DNA of 35,362 nt from Penium margaritaceum. Lineage: Eukaryota; Streptophyta; Zygnematophyceae; Desmidiales; Peniaceae. The notes below the pieces were generated by a model, which was given only the letters and a program-made list of their open reading frames with translations, was not told where the DNA came from and ran no database searches. Positions 28,131 through 35,362 of this stretch are shown here, one piece after another. The stretch covers positions 11,152 to 46,513 of the forward strand of contig SZWC01018721.1 in NCBI GenBank assembly GCA_023375785.1, written 5' to 3'. Position 1 is the stretch's first letter. Every line of letters begins with the position of its first letter. The translations under genes were made by a program, and so were the position numbers.

Positions 28131-29040
28131 CTCTTGCATCGTTGTCTCTGCCACATTCACACCGCTGCCATCCAGCGCCTCCTTCGCCTTCAGCCAGCCC
28201 ACGACCTTGACCCTACCACTTTTGCTCCCCCCTGCACTTCCACCTATCTTCACTGTGCCAGTGGCAAGATGCACCGCTCTCCTATTTCCACCTCTGAGTC
28301 CACTACCGCTCAACCCCTTCACCTAGTGCATGCTGACGTCATGGGCCCCTTGCCCAATGACTTCCTTGGCGGCCTTGGTCGTTACGTCCTCTACTTGATT
28401 GATGATTTCTCTCGCTACCGCTGGGTCTTTCCCCTCCATCACAAAAGCGACGTCACTGACGTTCTTGAGTCCTAGCTCCTGCAGGTTGAGCGTGCCTACA
28501 ACAGACCCCTGCGTGTCTTTCGTAGTGATCGTGGTGGTGAGTTTTTTGGTCCCACTTCTCGTTTCCTCTCCTCTCGTGGTGTCCGGGTCGAGTCTTCTGA
28601 CCCTTACACTCCTCAACAAAATGGTGTTTCTGAGCGCTGGAATCGCACCCTTGCTGATGCTGTGCGTTCCCTCCTCTCTGTCTTTGGCTTATCCCCTCTC
28701 TTTGCCTTTGAGGCAACGTCGTATATCACTTGGGTCTGGAACCGTGTCCCTCATGGCCCCCTTCCCAACTCTGTCACCCCCTTCGAACGTTGGACTGGTC
28801 AGCGTGTCGATCTCCGCCTTGCCCGTGTCTAGGGTTGTCTTGCCTCCGTGTGGGTTCCCTCAGACCACCGCGACGGCAAGCTGTCACCTCGTGGCCGGCT
28901 CTGCCTCTTTCTAGGCATCTCTCCCTTCTCCAAAGCGTGGCGTTTCTGGGACCCCTCCCGGTGCCGAGTCCTCTAGTCTCGTGATGCACTGTTCTTTGAG
29001 TACCTGTTTCAACGTGACACTCCTTGCCTCGGTGCCTCCC
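28131..29040 (+). pseudogene. Integrase of E3
   Basis: The zinc domain (LLHRCLCHIH...C...HCASGKMHR) is at 28131-28275. The catalytic triad is Asp in VHADVMGPL (28335), Asp in FRSDRGGEF (28527) and Glu in NGVSERWNRT (28632); the last two are 35 codons apart, the expected D,D(35)E spacing. The C-terminal copia block GQRVDLRLARV...GCLASVW, LFLGISPFSKAWRFWDPSR reaches about 29000. Stops lie at 28473 (TAG), 28830 (TAG where E2 keeps TGG) and 28974 (TAG where E2 keeps GAG). Confidence 0.9.
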
Positions 29041-29690
29041 TCGCTCCACCCTCTCGGAGTGGGGGTGGTTCTCTGCCCCTTGGGCCTTCCGTGCTCTCCT
29101 CTGGGCGTCCCTTTTCGCTTCTCGTCGCCTCGTCCACTGCACCGAGTCTGGCCTTGCCCTCCTCTCCTTCTCAGTCCTCTTCGCCCTCTGTATCGTCTGC
29201 CCCTCTCACTGCGCCCTCTTCTCCTTCTTTGCCTGATGCTGCCTCACCTGCATCTTCTGTCTCCCCACCTGGCGCTGTCTCTCCGCCACGTGCTCTCTCT
29301 CCAAAATCTGATCCTATGGTCTCCCCACCTCCGGCTGCACAGTCACATCCTGATGTTTCTTCCGCTTCCTTGCGTGTACCGTCCATTCCACCGGTGTCAC
29401 CCTACACTCGTGGCGGGCGCCTCCGTGCACTCCCCTCTCTGTCACACCTAATGGTCTCTGGTGACCCTGGTCTCCGGGCTCTCGGGCTTGCTGTCTCCTC
29501 TCTGTCCACTGTTGCATCCATCATCCACCCCAGCACTGCACTGGGGTACTCCCTTGTTGAGGATGGGTTCCATTCAGCTCTGTCCTCATCTGTGGCTGGA
29601 TACGTTGCATCGTGCTTTACTGCCGTTGGGCTCTCCCCTCTACCACCTGAGCCTCTGACTGTGCAAACTACCCGCACGGCCTCTGACTCC
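29041..29690 (+). pseudogene. Ser/Pro-rich linker between IN and RT of E3
   Basis: Continuous with the pol frame. Composition is Ser, Pro, Ala and Leu with no conserved domain until YTRGGRLRALPS near 29405. This is the variable region between integrase and RT in copia Pol and corresponds to the 36-bp repeat region of E2. No internal stop. Confidence 0.7.
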
Positions 29691-31452
29691 TCTCTGTGGG
29701 AGAAGGCCACGAAGGCTGAACTTGATGCACTTTCTGAGCACAAGGTATACGAGCTTGTTGATCTCCCACCGGGTCGCAAGGCAGTTGCAGCCAAGTGGGT
29801 GCATCGTCGTAAACTGAACCCTGACAACACCGTTGAACGCTACAAGGCACGTCTCATCACAAAGGGGTTCTCCCAGATCCTCGGTGTCGACTTTGACGAG
29901 ACCTTTGCACCAGTTGGTCGATACACCACGACTAGGGCTCTCTTGAGCCTGGTTGCTCAGCATGACTGGGAGCTCGAGCAGATGGATGTTAACAATGCCT
30001 TCCTCCACGGTAGGTTGGATGAGGAGATCTACATGGTGCAACCACCTGACTTCTCAGATGGAACAAATCGGGTGTGGCGCTTGCGCAAGGCCCTCTATGG
30101 GGCTGAAATAGTCCCCACGGTGTTGGAACCAAGAAATCAGAGCGACCCTTGAAAAGGGAGGATACAGATGGAGCACAGTGGATCCAGCGTTGTTCCTCAG
30201 TGGCCCCACCAAGCCACTTGTCGCCATCCTTGTCTACGTAGATGACCTTCTCATTGCCTCTCCTGATCTTGCCTCGGTCGTAGCATCAAAGGCGCTTCTT
30301 CGGGCAACATACAAGATGAAGGATCTTGGTCCGGCTCGAGTCTTTCTTGGCATGGAGCTGGAACGAGACCGGGGGCGGCGCACCTTGCACGTCCACCACG
30401 CTGCATATGTACGCAGCCTGGGGGAGCGATTTGCCCCGCTTCTTACTTCCGTCCCCACTGCATCCACTCCCATGACACCCACTGGTCAGTCCTTACTGAA
30501 GTCCCGGGACATGTCCANAGCAAAGGCGCTTCTTCAGGCAACATACAAGATGAAGGATCTTGGTCCGGCTCGAGTCTTTCTTGGCATGGAGCTGGAACGA
30601 GACCGGGGGCGGCGCACCTTGCACGTCCACCACGCTGCATATGTACGCAGCCTGGGGGAGCGATTTGCCCCGCTTCTTACTTCCGTCCCCACTGCATCCT
30701 CTCCCATGACACCCACTGGTCAGTCCTTACTGAAGTCACGGGACATGTCCACACTGGGGGAGGTGGTCGATGTGACCGATTACCTCCGTGTCATTGGGTC
30801 TCTGATGTATCTTGCCACGACCACTCGTGCAGATGTGGCAGTCACTGTGAATTTCCTTTCCCAGTTCTCCCAGTGCCCTCGTGAGCGTCATATTGAGGCA
30901 GCGTTGCGGGTGGTGCGCTATGTCCTCTCCACCCCCCGCATCAGCCTGTACTTTCGTGCACAGCCCTCGGTTGTCGTTGACGGCTTCACGGACAGTGACT
31001 GGGCACATGACTCTGATGCTCGCAACCGAACAGGCTACATCTTTCTTGTCGGTGGCACTGTAGTCTCCTGGAAGAGTCGCAAACAAGGGTGTGTCGCTCG
31101 CTGTACTGCTGAGGTTGAGTATGTTGCGCTTGGTGCAGGCACATGTGAGGCTGTCTAGCTATGTCGTCTGTTGCAGCAATTGCATGTACCCATCCGTTGC
31201 ATCACGTTGCGTTGTGATAACCAAAGCATGAAAGCCATTGCTGAAAACATTGGCATGCATCATTCACGCACCAAGCACATCAATGTGGAGCATCACTTTG
31301 TTCGCGAGTGCATTGCTGCTGGCATAGTCCAGGTCACTTGGGTGGAAACACGGTCTCAAAGAGCTGACTTCCTCACAAAGGCCCTCAGTCGTAATGTGTT
31401 CAAAGGTGTTGTTCACTCTGTTGGTCTTATCTGTCCACATGATCCAGGCTGA
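29691..31452 (+). pseudogene. Reverse transcriptase-RNase H of E3, frameshifted
   Basis: RT starts at WEKATKAELDAL. Landmarks: AAKWVHRRK near 29790, KARLITKGFSQILGVDFDETFAPV near 29845, QMDVNNAFLHG near 29980, EIYMVQPPDF near 30028, LRKALYG near 30080. One extra G near 30100 shifts the frame, and a TAG at 30109 falls where E2 has CAG. In the new frame YVDDLLIASP is at 30235, then FLGMELERD twice because of the duplication. RNase H: TDSDWAHD near 30990, VSWKSRKQGCVAR near 31063, AEVEYVALGAG, a TAG at 31156 where E2 has TGG, LRCDNQSMKA near 31207, TKHINVEHHFVRE near 31270, RADFLTKAL near 31360, ending TGA at 31450-31452. Confidence 0.9.
30287..30751 (+). repeat. 231-bp near-identical duplication around a single N within E3 RT
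   Basis: Bases 30287-30517 and 30521-30751 match at all but three positions and are separated by NAG. The offset is 234 bp, so the frame survives. The duplicated part covers the post-YVDD segment of RT and would not be tolerated in an active enzyme. As at 5071, a lone N between repeated ends suggests unmerged contig overlap. Confidence 0.85.
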
Positions 31453-31539
31453 TTTGGTCCAGTATGTCCCCGTCACCTGTCCTGATTCCTTTGTGATGTT
31501 CGTTCGTGTGTGGAGTGTTTTCTGCGGGTCATGGGGGAG
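31453..31539 (+). other. E3 3' untranslated region and polypurine tract
   Basis: Short spacer after the pol stop, ending in CATGGGGGAG at 31530-31539, directly before the 3' LTR. The same tract precedes the E2 3' LTR, which fits the two being related. Confidence 0.85.
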
Positions 31540-32820
31540 TGTTGAAGTTCGTTGGCCACTCACAACTCTGTGACCTCTTGTCTCCACACATATTGCGCAC
31601 ATCTGTACAGATTGACTGACAATGGCTCTACCTGGGAAAGCTACAGGCGTGTCAGCCCTGGCAGGAGGCATGGACGTGTTGTGATTTGTGGCGTTTCTGT
31701 CGACCTGTACAGTTTACTGTGACCACTCTGCCATGTCCATACTTGTGCAGATCCCTGATGCGGACCCAGGCGGTACCGGTGCGTCATCTGGTGGCGGACT
31801 ACCACCGTGGAGCTGACCGACGACCGTTCCAGAGCTCTGGACACTACCCGGGACTTCCTGTAGTTTTTCTGCAGCACATAGGACTTTATCGGTGGACTGG
31901 CCGTGGGCCCGATTTGCATGTTTTGCATTGTGTGTCCATCGTTCGATGCCGGATGCATCCATGTGATAAGTCGAAGCGTCCAGCTTGTGATTCTGCACGT
32001 CTAGGTTCAGACGGCGTAGCGTTTTGACATGTGTGCGCAGAGTTACGGCCAAAACAGTGGTTTTGGGCCGGTTTTAGGACAGATCTTGCACTGCCGCGTG
32101 CGACACCCGCCGTGCGCCGCGGCAGGTACCTATGCCATGGACCTGTCATTCTTCATCTCTCTTTGCAAATGCTATTGAAGCATTCAGACACTTTGCCTTG
32201 TGTCCCCTAGCCAAACTCTTGCCGTTGCGTGCACGACCTATGACTGTCGTCACCGTCTGATCAGGCACTGACGCCTGGTCAACGAGAGTGTTGCTAGGAA
32301 GCTTCTTTGCATCTTCTCAGGACGCTCTTGTGCTGCTGCTGCTGCTGCTGGACCAGGGATAACTCTTGACACACATTTAGTCATTGTCTGATCCTCTTTG
32401 ACTCTCTTTGAGACTTTGAGATGCGGTAGATACTAGGGCCCGTACATTTCTCACTGCCGTGCGCTGCATCATGTTGCTTGCCTTGAGTGTTTTCTGGGGG
32501 AGCTGTCTTTTCCGGATGCTGATCCTTAGGGGGCCACCGTGCCAGGTGCACCCGTGCACTGGTGCGCAGCCGCTGTCTCGGTTTTATGCCGAGCGGTTGG
32601 GCTCGACCCCCGGGTGGCGGCGTGTGCTCGCTTGGGTATGATGCCCGTGGCGAGCGCACGCTCACCGGATGCTAACTCTCTCTCGCTCCCCCTCCCACAC
32701 ACTTGTCTTGGTTGTACCGAGTTAATGAAGGAAAGCTTTCCGCATCCATGGCGTCATGCAGCTTGTGCACGTGGTTGCTTGCTCTCACACACTCAACCTA
32801 GGAAATTTTGGGTAACTACA
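31540..32820 (+). mobile_element. 3' LTR of E3, containing a solo LTR
   Basis: Starts TGTTGAAGTTCG and ends TAACTACA. Without the 643-bp insertion and its TSD it is about 633 bp, longer than the 5' LTR mainly by a small extra segment near 32628 (GCTTGGGTATGATGCC-like). It is flanked on the right by TCTGG. Confidence 0.95.
31677..32319 (+). mobile_element. Solo LTR of the E4 family (643 bp, TSD GGACG)
   Basis: Begins TGTTGTGATTTGTGG, ends CATCTTCTCA, with GGACG at 31672-31676 and 32320-32324. The 5' LTR of E3 carries the empty site. It aligns throughout with the E4 LTR at 33516-34121 and, more distantly, with the E1 LTR. There is no internal sequence, which is the product of recombination between the two LTRs of a once complete element. 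It contains the palindrome GGCCAAAACAGTGGTTTTGGGCC-like block near 32050. Confidence 0.95.
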
Positions 32821-32825
32821 TCTGG

Positions 32826-33172
32826 CAGGCTCACCGAGAAAACCCTGCCTGCTAGAAAATAGATCTTGCACTGTTTTCTGATTGGCTGGTTAGCTGAGTA
32901 ACAAGTTCTACACTAGTGGGGGGGGGAGTTAGAACTTGGAGGGGTCTCCCATTGTTGCTCATTCTTCATTACTAATCAGTTACTTCAAGTTTTCAGCTGT
33001 TTTCTGGCGCTAACAATGGTGTGCGCACTTCTGAGTAACAAACCCAGAGCTTCCAGACTTAGTCTCTAGAGCAGCAGACTGAGGGGGCAGCAGACTTAAG
33101 CAACGAGCGTGGAAGCCCGCACGCTGCATCAAAACCGCATGGTGCCCCAACTTGTTGCCTAGGTTTCTAGCT
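32826..33172 (+). mobile_element. 3' LTR of E2, right part
   Basis: Resumes CAGGCTCACCGAGAAAACC after the second TCTGG and ends GGTTTCTAGCT. It matches 18400-18746. CATGC follows at 33173-33177, then the last 22 bp of the E5 3' LTR (33178-33199). Confidence 0.95.
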
Positions 33173-33204
33173 CATGCATGCCCTAGACTCATTTCAACAC
33201 CGGG

Positions 33205-33515
33205 AACAAACTATGAACCGTTCGAGTTCACTTGTCAAGTGAGTAACCTACAATTATTTCCCAAAAGAGCCCAGACTAGTCCTCTCGAGCATCCGACCTT
33301 TGACATTTGCTTCCTTGAACTTGAGCAAGCAAATGCAAGGTCCATTGCGCCTGGACGCCGTAGATGGCCAAGTGTCATTTGCAATCAAGTTCACAAGGCG
33401 GCTTGACGTGTCTCGAGCCAACGCCATGCCAAATACATTCAAGTTATTTGTGTACCACTACCCGTCCCAGAAACTGAAGTAACATGACACCATTTTGGAC
33501 CAACATGCAGGGAGT
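33205..33515 (-). mobile_element. Right half of the MITE split by E5
   Basis: TGAACCGTTC near 33214 and TTGCTTCCTTGAACTTGAGCA near 33309 align with the reverse complement of the MITE at 17111-17577, including the TGGACGCCGTAGATGGCCAAG palindromic part. Similarity weakens after about 33400. The terminal repeat is not found before E4 begins, so the end may be deleted, or displaced beyond E4 outside the window. Confidence 0.6.
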
Positions 33516-34121
33516 TGTTGTGCTTTGTGCCGTTCCTGTACAGTTTACTGTGACCACTCGGCCGTGTCCATACTCGTGCAGATCCCTGAGGCAGGCGGCC
33601 CTGGTGACACCGGCGCGACGACAGGCGGCGGACTACCCGTCTGGAGCTGACCGACCACTGTTCCAGAGCCCCAGATGTCACCGGGACTCCTTGCTGTGCC
33701 TTCTACGTCTTGTAGGCGCCTTTCGGCGGACTGGGCATGAGGCCCATTTGCATGTTTTTGCATTGTATACTCGCTGTCAGTCGATGGATGCATGCATGTG
33801 ACCAGTCGTTGCGTGCGTCTTTTGATTCTGCACGTCTAGGTTCAGACGGCGTAGGATTCTGACATGTGTGCGCAGAGTTACGGCCAAAACAGTGGTTTTG
33901 GGCCGGTTTTAGGACAGCTCTTGGACTGCCGCGTGCGACACCCGCCGTGCGCCGCGGCAGGTATTTANATGCTATATTGAAGCATTCTGACACTTTGACT
34001 TGTGTCTCCTAGCCAAACCCTTGCCGTTGTGTGTACGACCTGTGACTGTCGTCACCGTCTGACTAGGCACTGACGCCCGGTCAGCGGCCGTGTTGCTAGG
34101 AAGCTTCTACGCACTTTCTGA
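33516..34121 (+). mobile_element. 5' LTR of E4 (606 bp, with an N)
   Basis: Starts TGTTGTGCTTTGTGCC and ends GCACTTTCTGA. It aligns with the 643-bp solo LTR but lacks about 37 bp at the N at 33968, probably an assembly gap rather than a real deletion. It contains the conserved palindromic block near 33890-33910. Confidence 0.9.
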
Positions 34122-34133
34122 TGGTATCAGAGC
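34122..34133 (+). other. Primer-binding site of E4
   Basis: TGGTATCAGAGC immediately after the LTR. Confidence 0.95.
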
Positions 34134-34888
34134 AGTGAGACAGTTCTCACTGAGCTGCGCAGCAGAGACGCAACAGAGCAGCAGCAGTGAGAGTCACCGC
34201 TGCAGCAGATCTTCTGGGACCTGTTGGAGACGGCCGTTCGCCGTCCGCGTACTCCACCCACCACGTGAGATCGCAGCTGCTGAGGCAGCAGCAGCAGCGC
34301 GTACCGCCACGCAGAGGTGTGTGGCGGCTGCGATGCGTGCAGCCGCCACTCCCACCCCCCACAGCCACAGCAGCAGAGCAGCAGCAGCAGAGGTGGCGGC
34401 GGCAGCCGCGCAGCAGCAGCGCAGCAGCAGCGGCCGCCACAGCATCGTGGCAGCAGCGGCAGCAGCAGCAGCGCAGCAGCGGCGTCGGCAGCAGCAACGC
34501 AGCAGCGGCAGCGGCACAGTAGCAGCAGCGGCAGTCGCGGCGGCAGCAGCAGTGCAGCAGTGGCAGCAGCAGCGGCGAGCGGCGGCGGCAGCCAGCAGCA
34601 GCGCGCGGCGGCGGCAGCCAGCAGCAGCTGTAGCGCGCAGCAGCAGCGCCGCGCACAGCAGCAGCGCCGCGCGCAGCAGCAGCCGCCGCGCGCAGCAGCA
34701 GCAGCAGCAGCGCAGCCGCCGCTGCCACCGCTGCACACGCAGCTACGCAGCTGCTGCTGCAGCTGACAGCACAGCTGCAGCAGCAGCTGGGCGGAAGCTG
34801 CTGCGCAGCTTTCGCGGAGCTGCCGCGCGCCACCGCGCAGCGGCAGAAACGTGACAAGAAAAAAACAAAAAAAAAGGAGGGGACGAGC
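34134..34888 (+). other. E4 leader: long GCA/GCG trinucleotide tract
   Basis: From about 34270 to 34800 the DNA is almost entirely GCAGCA, GCGGCA and CGCAGC triplets. All three frames on both strands therefore look open (Ala/Ser/Gln/Arg-rich on plus, Cys/Leu/Ala-rich on minus). None has a domain or a plausible start context distinct from the repeat, and I treat them as non-coding. An A-rich stretch (34858-34875) ends the tract. Confidence 0.6.
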
Positions 34889-34957
34889 TGACGTCAGCAT
34901 TGTTGGTTGCTGACGTCATCAGGTCGTGCTAACGTCAGCAACCACTTGCTGACGTCA
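34889..34957 (+). promoter_or_regulatory. Four evenly spaced TGACGTCA-type sites in the E4 leader
   Basis: TGACGTCA at 34889-34896, 34911-34918 and 34950-34957, and TAACGTCA at 34930-34937. Starts are 22, 19 and 20 bp apart, about two helical turns. Plant TGA-class bZIP factors bind this palindrome. The array lies downstream of the CAG tract and 95 bp before the first gag ATG. The E2 array is in the same relative position. Confidence 0.6.
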
Positions 34958-35051
34958 GCATTACACTTGGCCAAATTTTCAACCGAAAAGTCAAAAGTTG
35001 CCAGCATTTCAACTCCCCGAGAAACGCAGACGGTTTTGAAATCCGGCAAAC

Positions 35052-35362
35052 ATGACCTGTCGTCCTATAGTGAGCGGCGACATGAGTTCGCCCGACGACA
35101 AGGACAAGGGACCAGGTGATCCCTCCTCCTCTTCTTCAGGGGTATTAAGCCCTCGCTCGCAGGCCATTGAGGACCTGCGCAGCCAGCAGGAGGAGATGCG
35201 TCGTCTGCAGCGAGAGCAGACTGACGCGATCTGCACGCTGACTGAGCTCCTGCGCGCTCAGTCCACGGCTCCTCCGCGGATTTCTGAGGGAGCTGCCGGC
35301 GTTGCGGCCTCCACCCAGCACTCGGCTCAGGTGCCCGTGACAGGTGCCCCGCCTGCTTCACC
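35052..35362 (+). CDS. N-terminal Gag of E4, partial, open to the window end
   Basis: ATG at 35052 with a second in-frame ATG at 35082; open for 103 codons to the edge with no stop. After an acidic Ser-rich start (SSPDDKDKGPGDPSSSSSG) a Leu/Gln/Glu coiled coil follows (IEDLRSQQEEMRRLQREQTD, then LTELLRAQ), then a Pro/Ala/Ser linker. This mirrors the N-terminus of Gag in E3. The start at 35082 may be the better one because the intervening residues look unlike the rest. Downstream Gag core and zinc knuckle would lie beyond the window. Confidence 0.65.
   Translation, partial: MTCRPIVSGDMSSPDDKDKGPGDPSSSSSGVLSPRSQAIEDLRSQQEEMRRLQREQTDAICTLTELLRAQSTAPPRISEGAAGVAASTQHSAQVPVTGAPPAS

Larger units (their letters stand above)
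23995..32820 (+). mobile_element. E3: near full-length Ty1/copia element in the E2 3' LTR (TSD TCTGG)
   Basis: TSD TCTGG lies at 23990-23994 and 32821-32825, with the E2 LTR resuming exactly after it. LTRs begin TGTTGAAG; the 3' copy ends TAACTACA. Order: LTR, primer site, leader, upstream hydrophobic ORF, gag, PR, IN, Ser/Pro linker, RT, RNase H, purine tract, LTR. About 4% LTR divergence over the first 136 bp, all transitions, makes it the youngest of the nested set apart from the solo LTR inside it. Gag-pol has ten internal stops, one frameshift and one N-associated duplication, so it is inactive as assembled. Confidence 0.95.
17895..33172 (+). mobile_element. E2: Ty1/copia element inserted in the E5 3' LTR (TSD CATGC)
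   Basis: TSD CATGC lies at 17890-17894 and 33173-33177; the E5 LTR reads straight through when E2 and one CATGC are removed. The 852-bp LTRs start TGTTGG and end CTAGCT, so the 3' terminus is not the canonical CA, but both LTRs agree. The body has a CAG-rich leader, then a deletion fusing a short gag remnant to the integrase C-terminus, a Pro/Ala repeat linker, and RT-RNase H. It is itself interrupted in its 3' LTR by E3. LTR divergence over the first 121 bp is about 10%. Confidence 0.9.
9959..33199 (+). mobile_element. E5: LTR retrotransposon hosting the nested insertions (TSD CCGGG)
   Basis: It starts TGTTGGTGTATGGG at 9959 and ends TTTCAACA at 33199, flanked by CCGGG at 9954-9958 and 33200-33204. 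The 5' LTR is 804 bp. The 3' LTR starts at 16286 after a purine tract and is broken into pieces by a TRIM, a MITE and E2; the pieces add to about 809 bp. The body (10763-16285) has a primer site, a CAG-rich leader, a Gag-like zinc-knuckle frame, a tandem-repeat region and a coiled-coil ORF. I see no protease, integrase, RT or RNase H motif, so it is non-autonomous. It may borrow enzymes from a copia relative. LTR divergence is roughly 11% over the first 203 bp. Confidence 0.85.
33516..35362 (+). mobile_element. E4: 5' portion of a copia-type LTR element, runs off the window
   Basis: LTR, primer-binding site, CAG-rich leader, TGACGTCA array and the beginning of a Gag ORF in the correct order. 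The remaining body and 3' LTR are outside the window, so a TSD cannot be checked; the left flank is GGAGT. The LTR family is that of the solo LTR at 31677 and, distantly, E1. Copia membership rests on E1, whose LTR is related and whose pol is copia. Confidence 0.8.

Noticed and set aside
28323..28716. Minus-strand ORFs over the E3 integrase region
   Set aside because: Shadows of the sense integrase frame, which carries the D,D(35)E motifs.
34127..34900. Long Cys/Leu/Ala-rich minus-strand and Ala/Ser-rich plus-strand ORFs
   Set aside because: They are produced by the GCA/GCG triplet tract, which keeps every frame open. No domain, and they lie in the leader of E4.

Overview
The window is repeat-dense nuclear DNA from what is almost certainly a land plant. 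The grounds are several Ty1/copia LTR retrotransposons with the plant-type primer-binding site TGGTATCAGAGC (complementary to initiator tRNA-Met), 5-bp target-site duplications (TSDs), a 352-bp TRIM, and small DNA transposons. I cannot name the species. I recognise no host gene, rRNA, tRNA or CRISPR array. Nearly every coding trace is a broken gag or pol.

Layout. (1) 1-1794: the tail of an Ala/Glu-rich open frame, then A/T-rich sequence with a diverged copy (A) of a palindrome-ended repeat family. (2) 1795-9895: a degenerate copia element, E1, on the minus strand (LTR, primer site, gag, protease, integrase, partial RT). Its LTR is split by repeat copy C (8376-9446, 12-bp TSD); a sister copy B (1795-2850) lies in opposite orientation beyond its 3' end. 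(3) 9910-9958 plus 33205-33515: the two halves of an old small DNA transposon, split by everything between. (4) 9959-33199: a nest of elements, each proven by its own TSD. Element E5 (TSD CCGGG) carries in its 3' LTR a TRIM (TSD TCGGG), a TA-flanked MITE and element E2 (TSD CATGC). E2 carries in its 3' LTR element E3 (TSD TCTGG). E3 carries in its 3' LTR a solo LTR of family E4 (TSD GGACG). (5) 33516-35362: the 5' part of an E4 element (LTR, primer site, CAG-rich leader, start of gag), running off the window.

How the parts relate. LTR divergence judged by eye falls from about 11% (E5) to about 10% (E2) to about 4% (E3), matching the nesting order. E3 has the full order gag-PR-IN-RT-RH but ten in-frame stops, nine of them TAG, and one frameshift. 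E2 has lost gag, PR and the N-terminal half of IN. E5 has a Gag-like zinc-knuckle frame but no recognisable pol; instead it holds a tandem-repeat low-complexity region and an intact 251-codon coiled-coil ORF of unknown function. E3 has an intact upstream ORF with a strongly hydrophobic C-terminal segment. E2 and E4 share a CAG-rich leader followed by an array of TGACGTCA motifs.

Three single Ns (5071, 30518, 33968) look like assembly joins; two are flanked by near-identical duplicated sequence.
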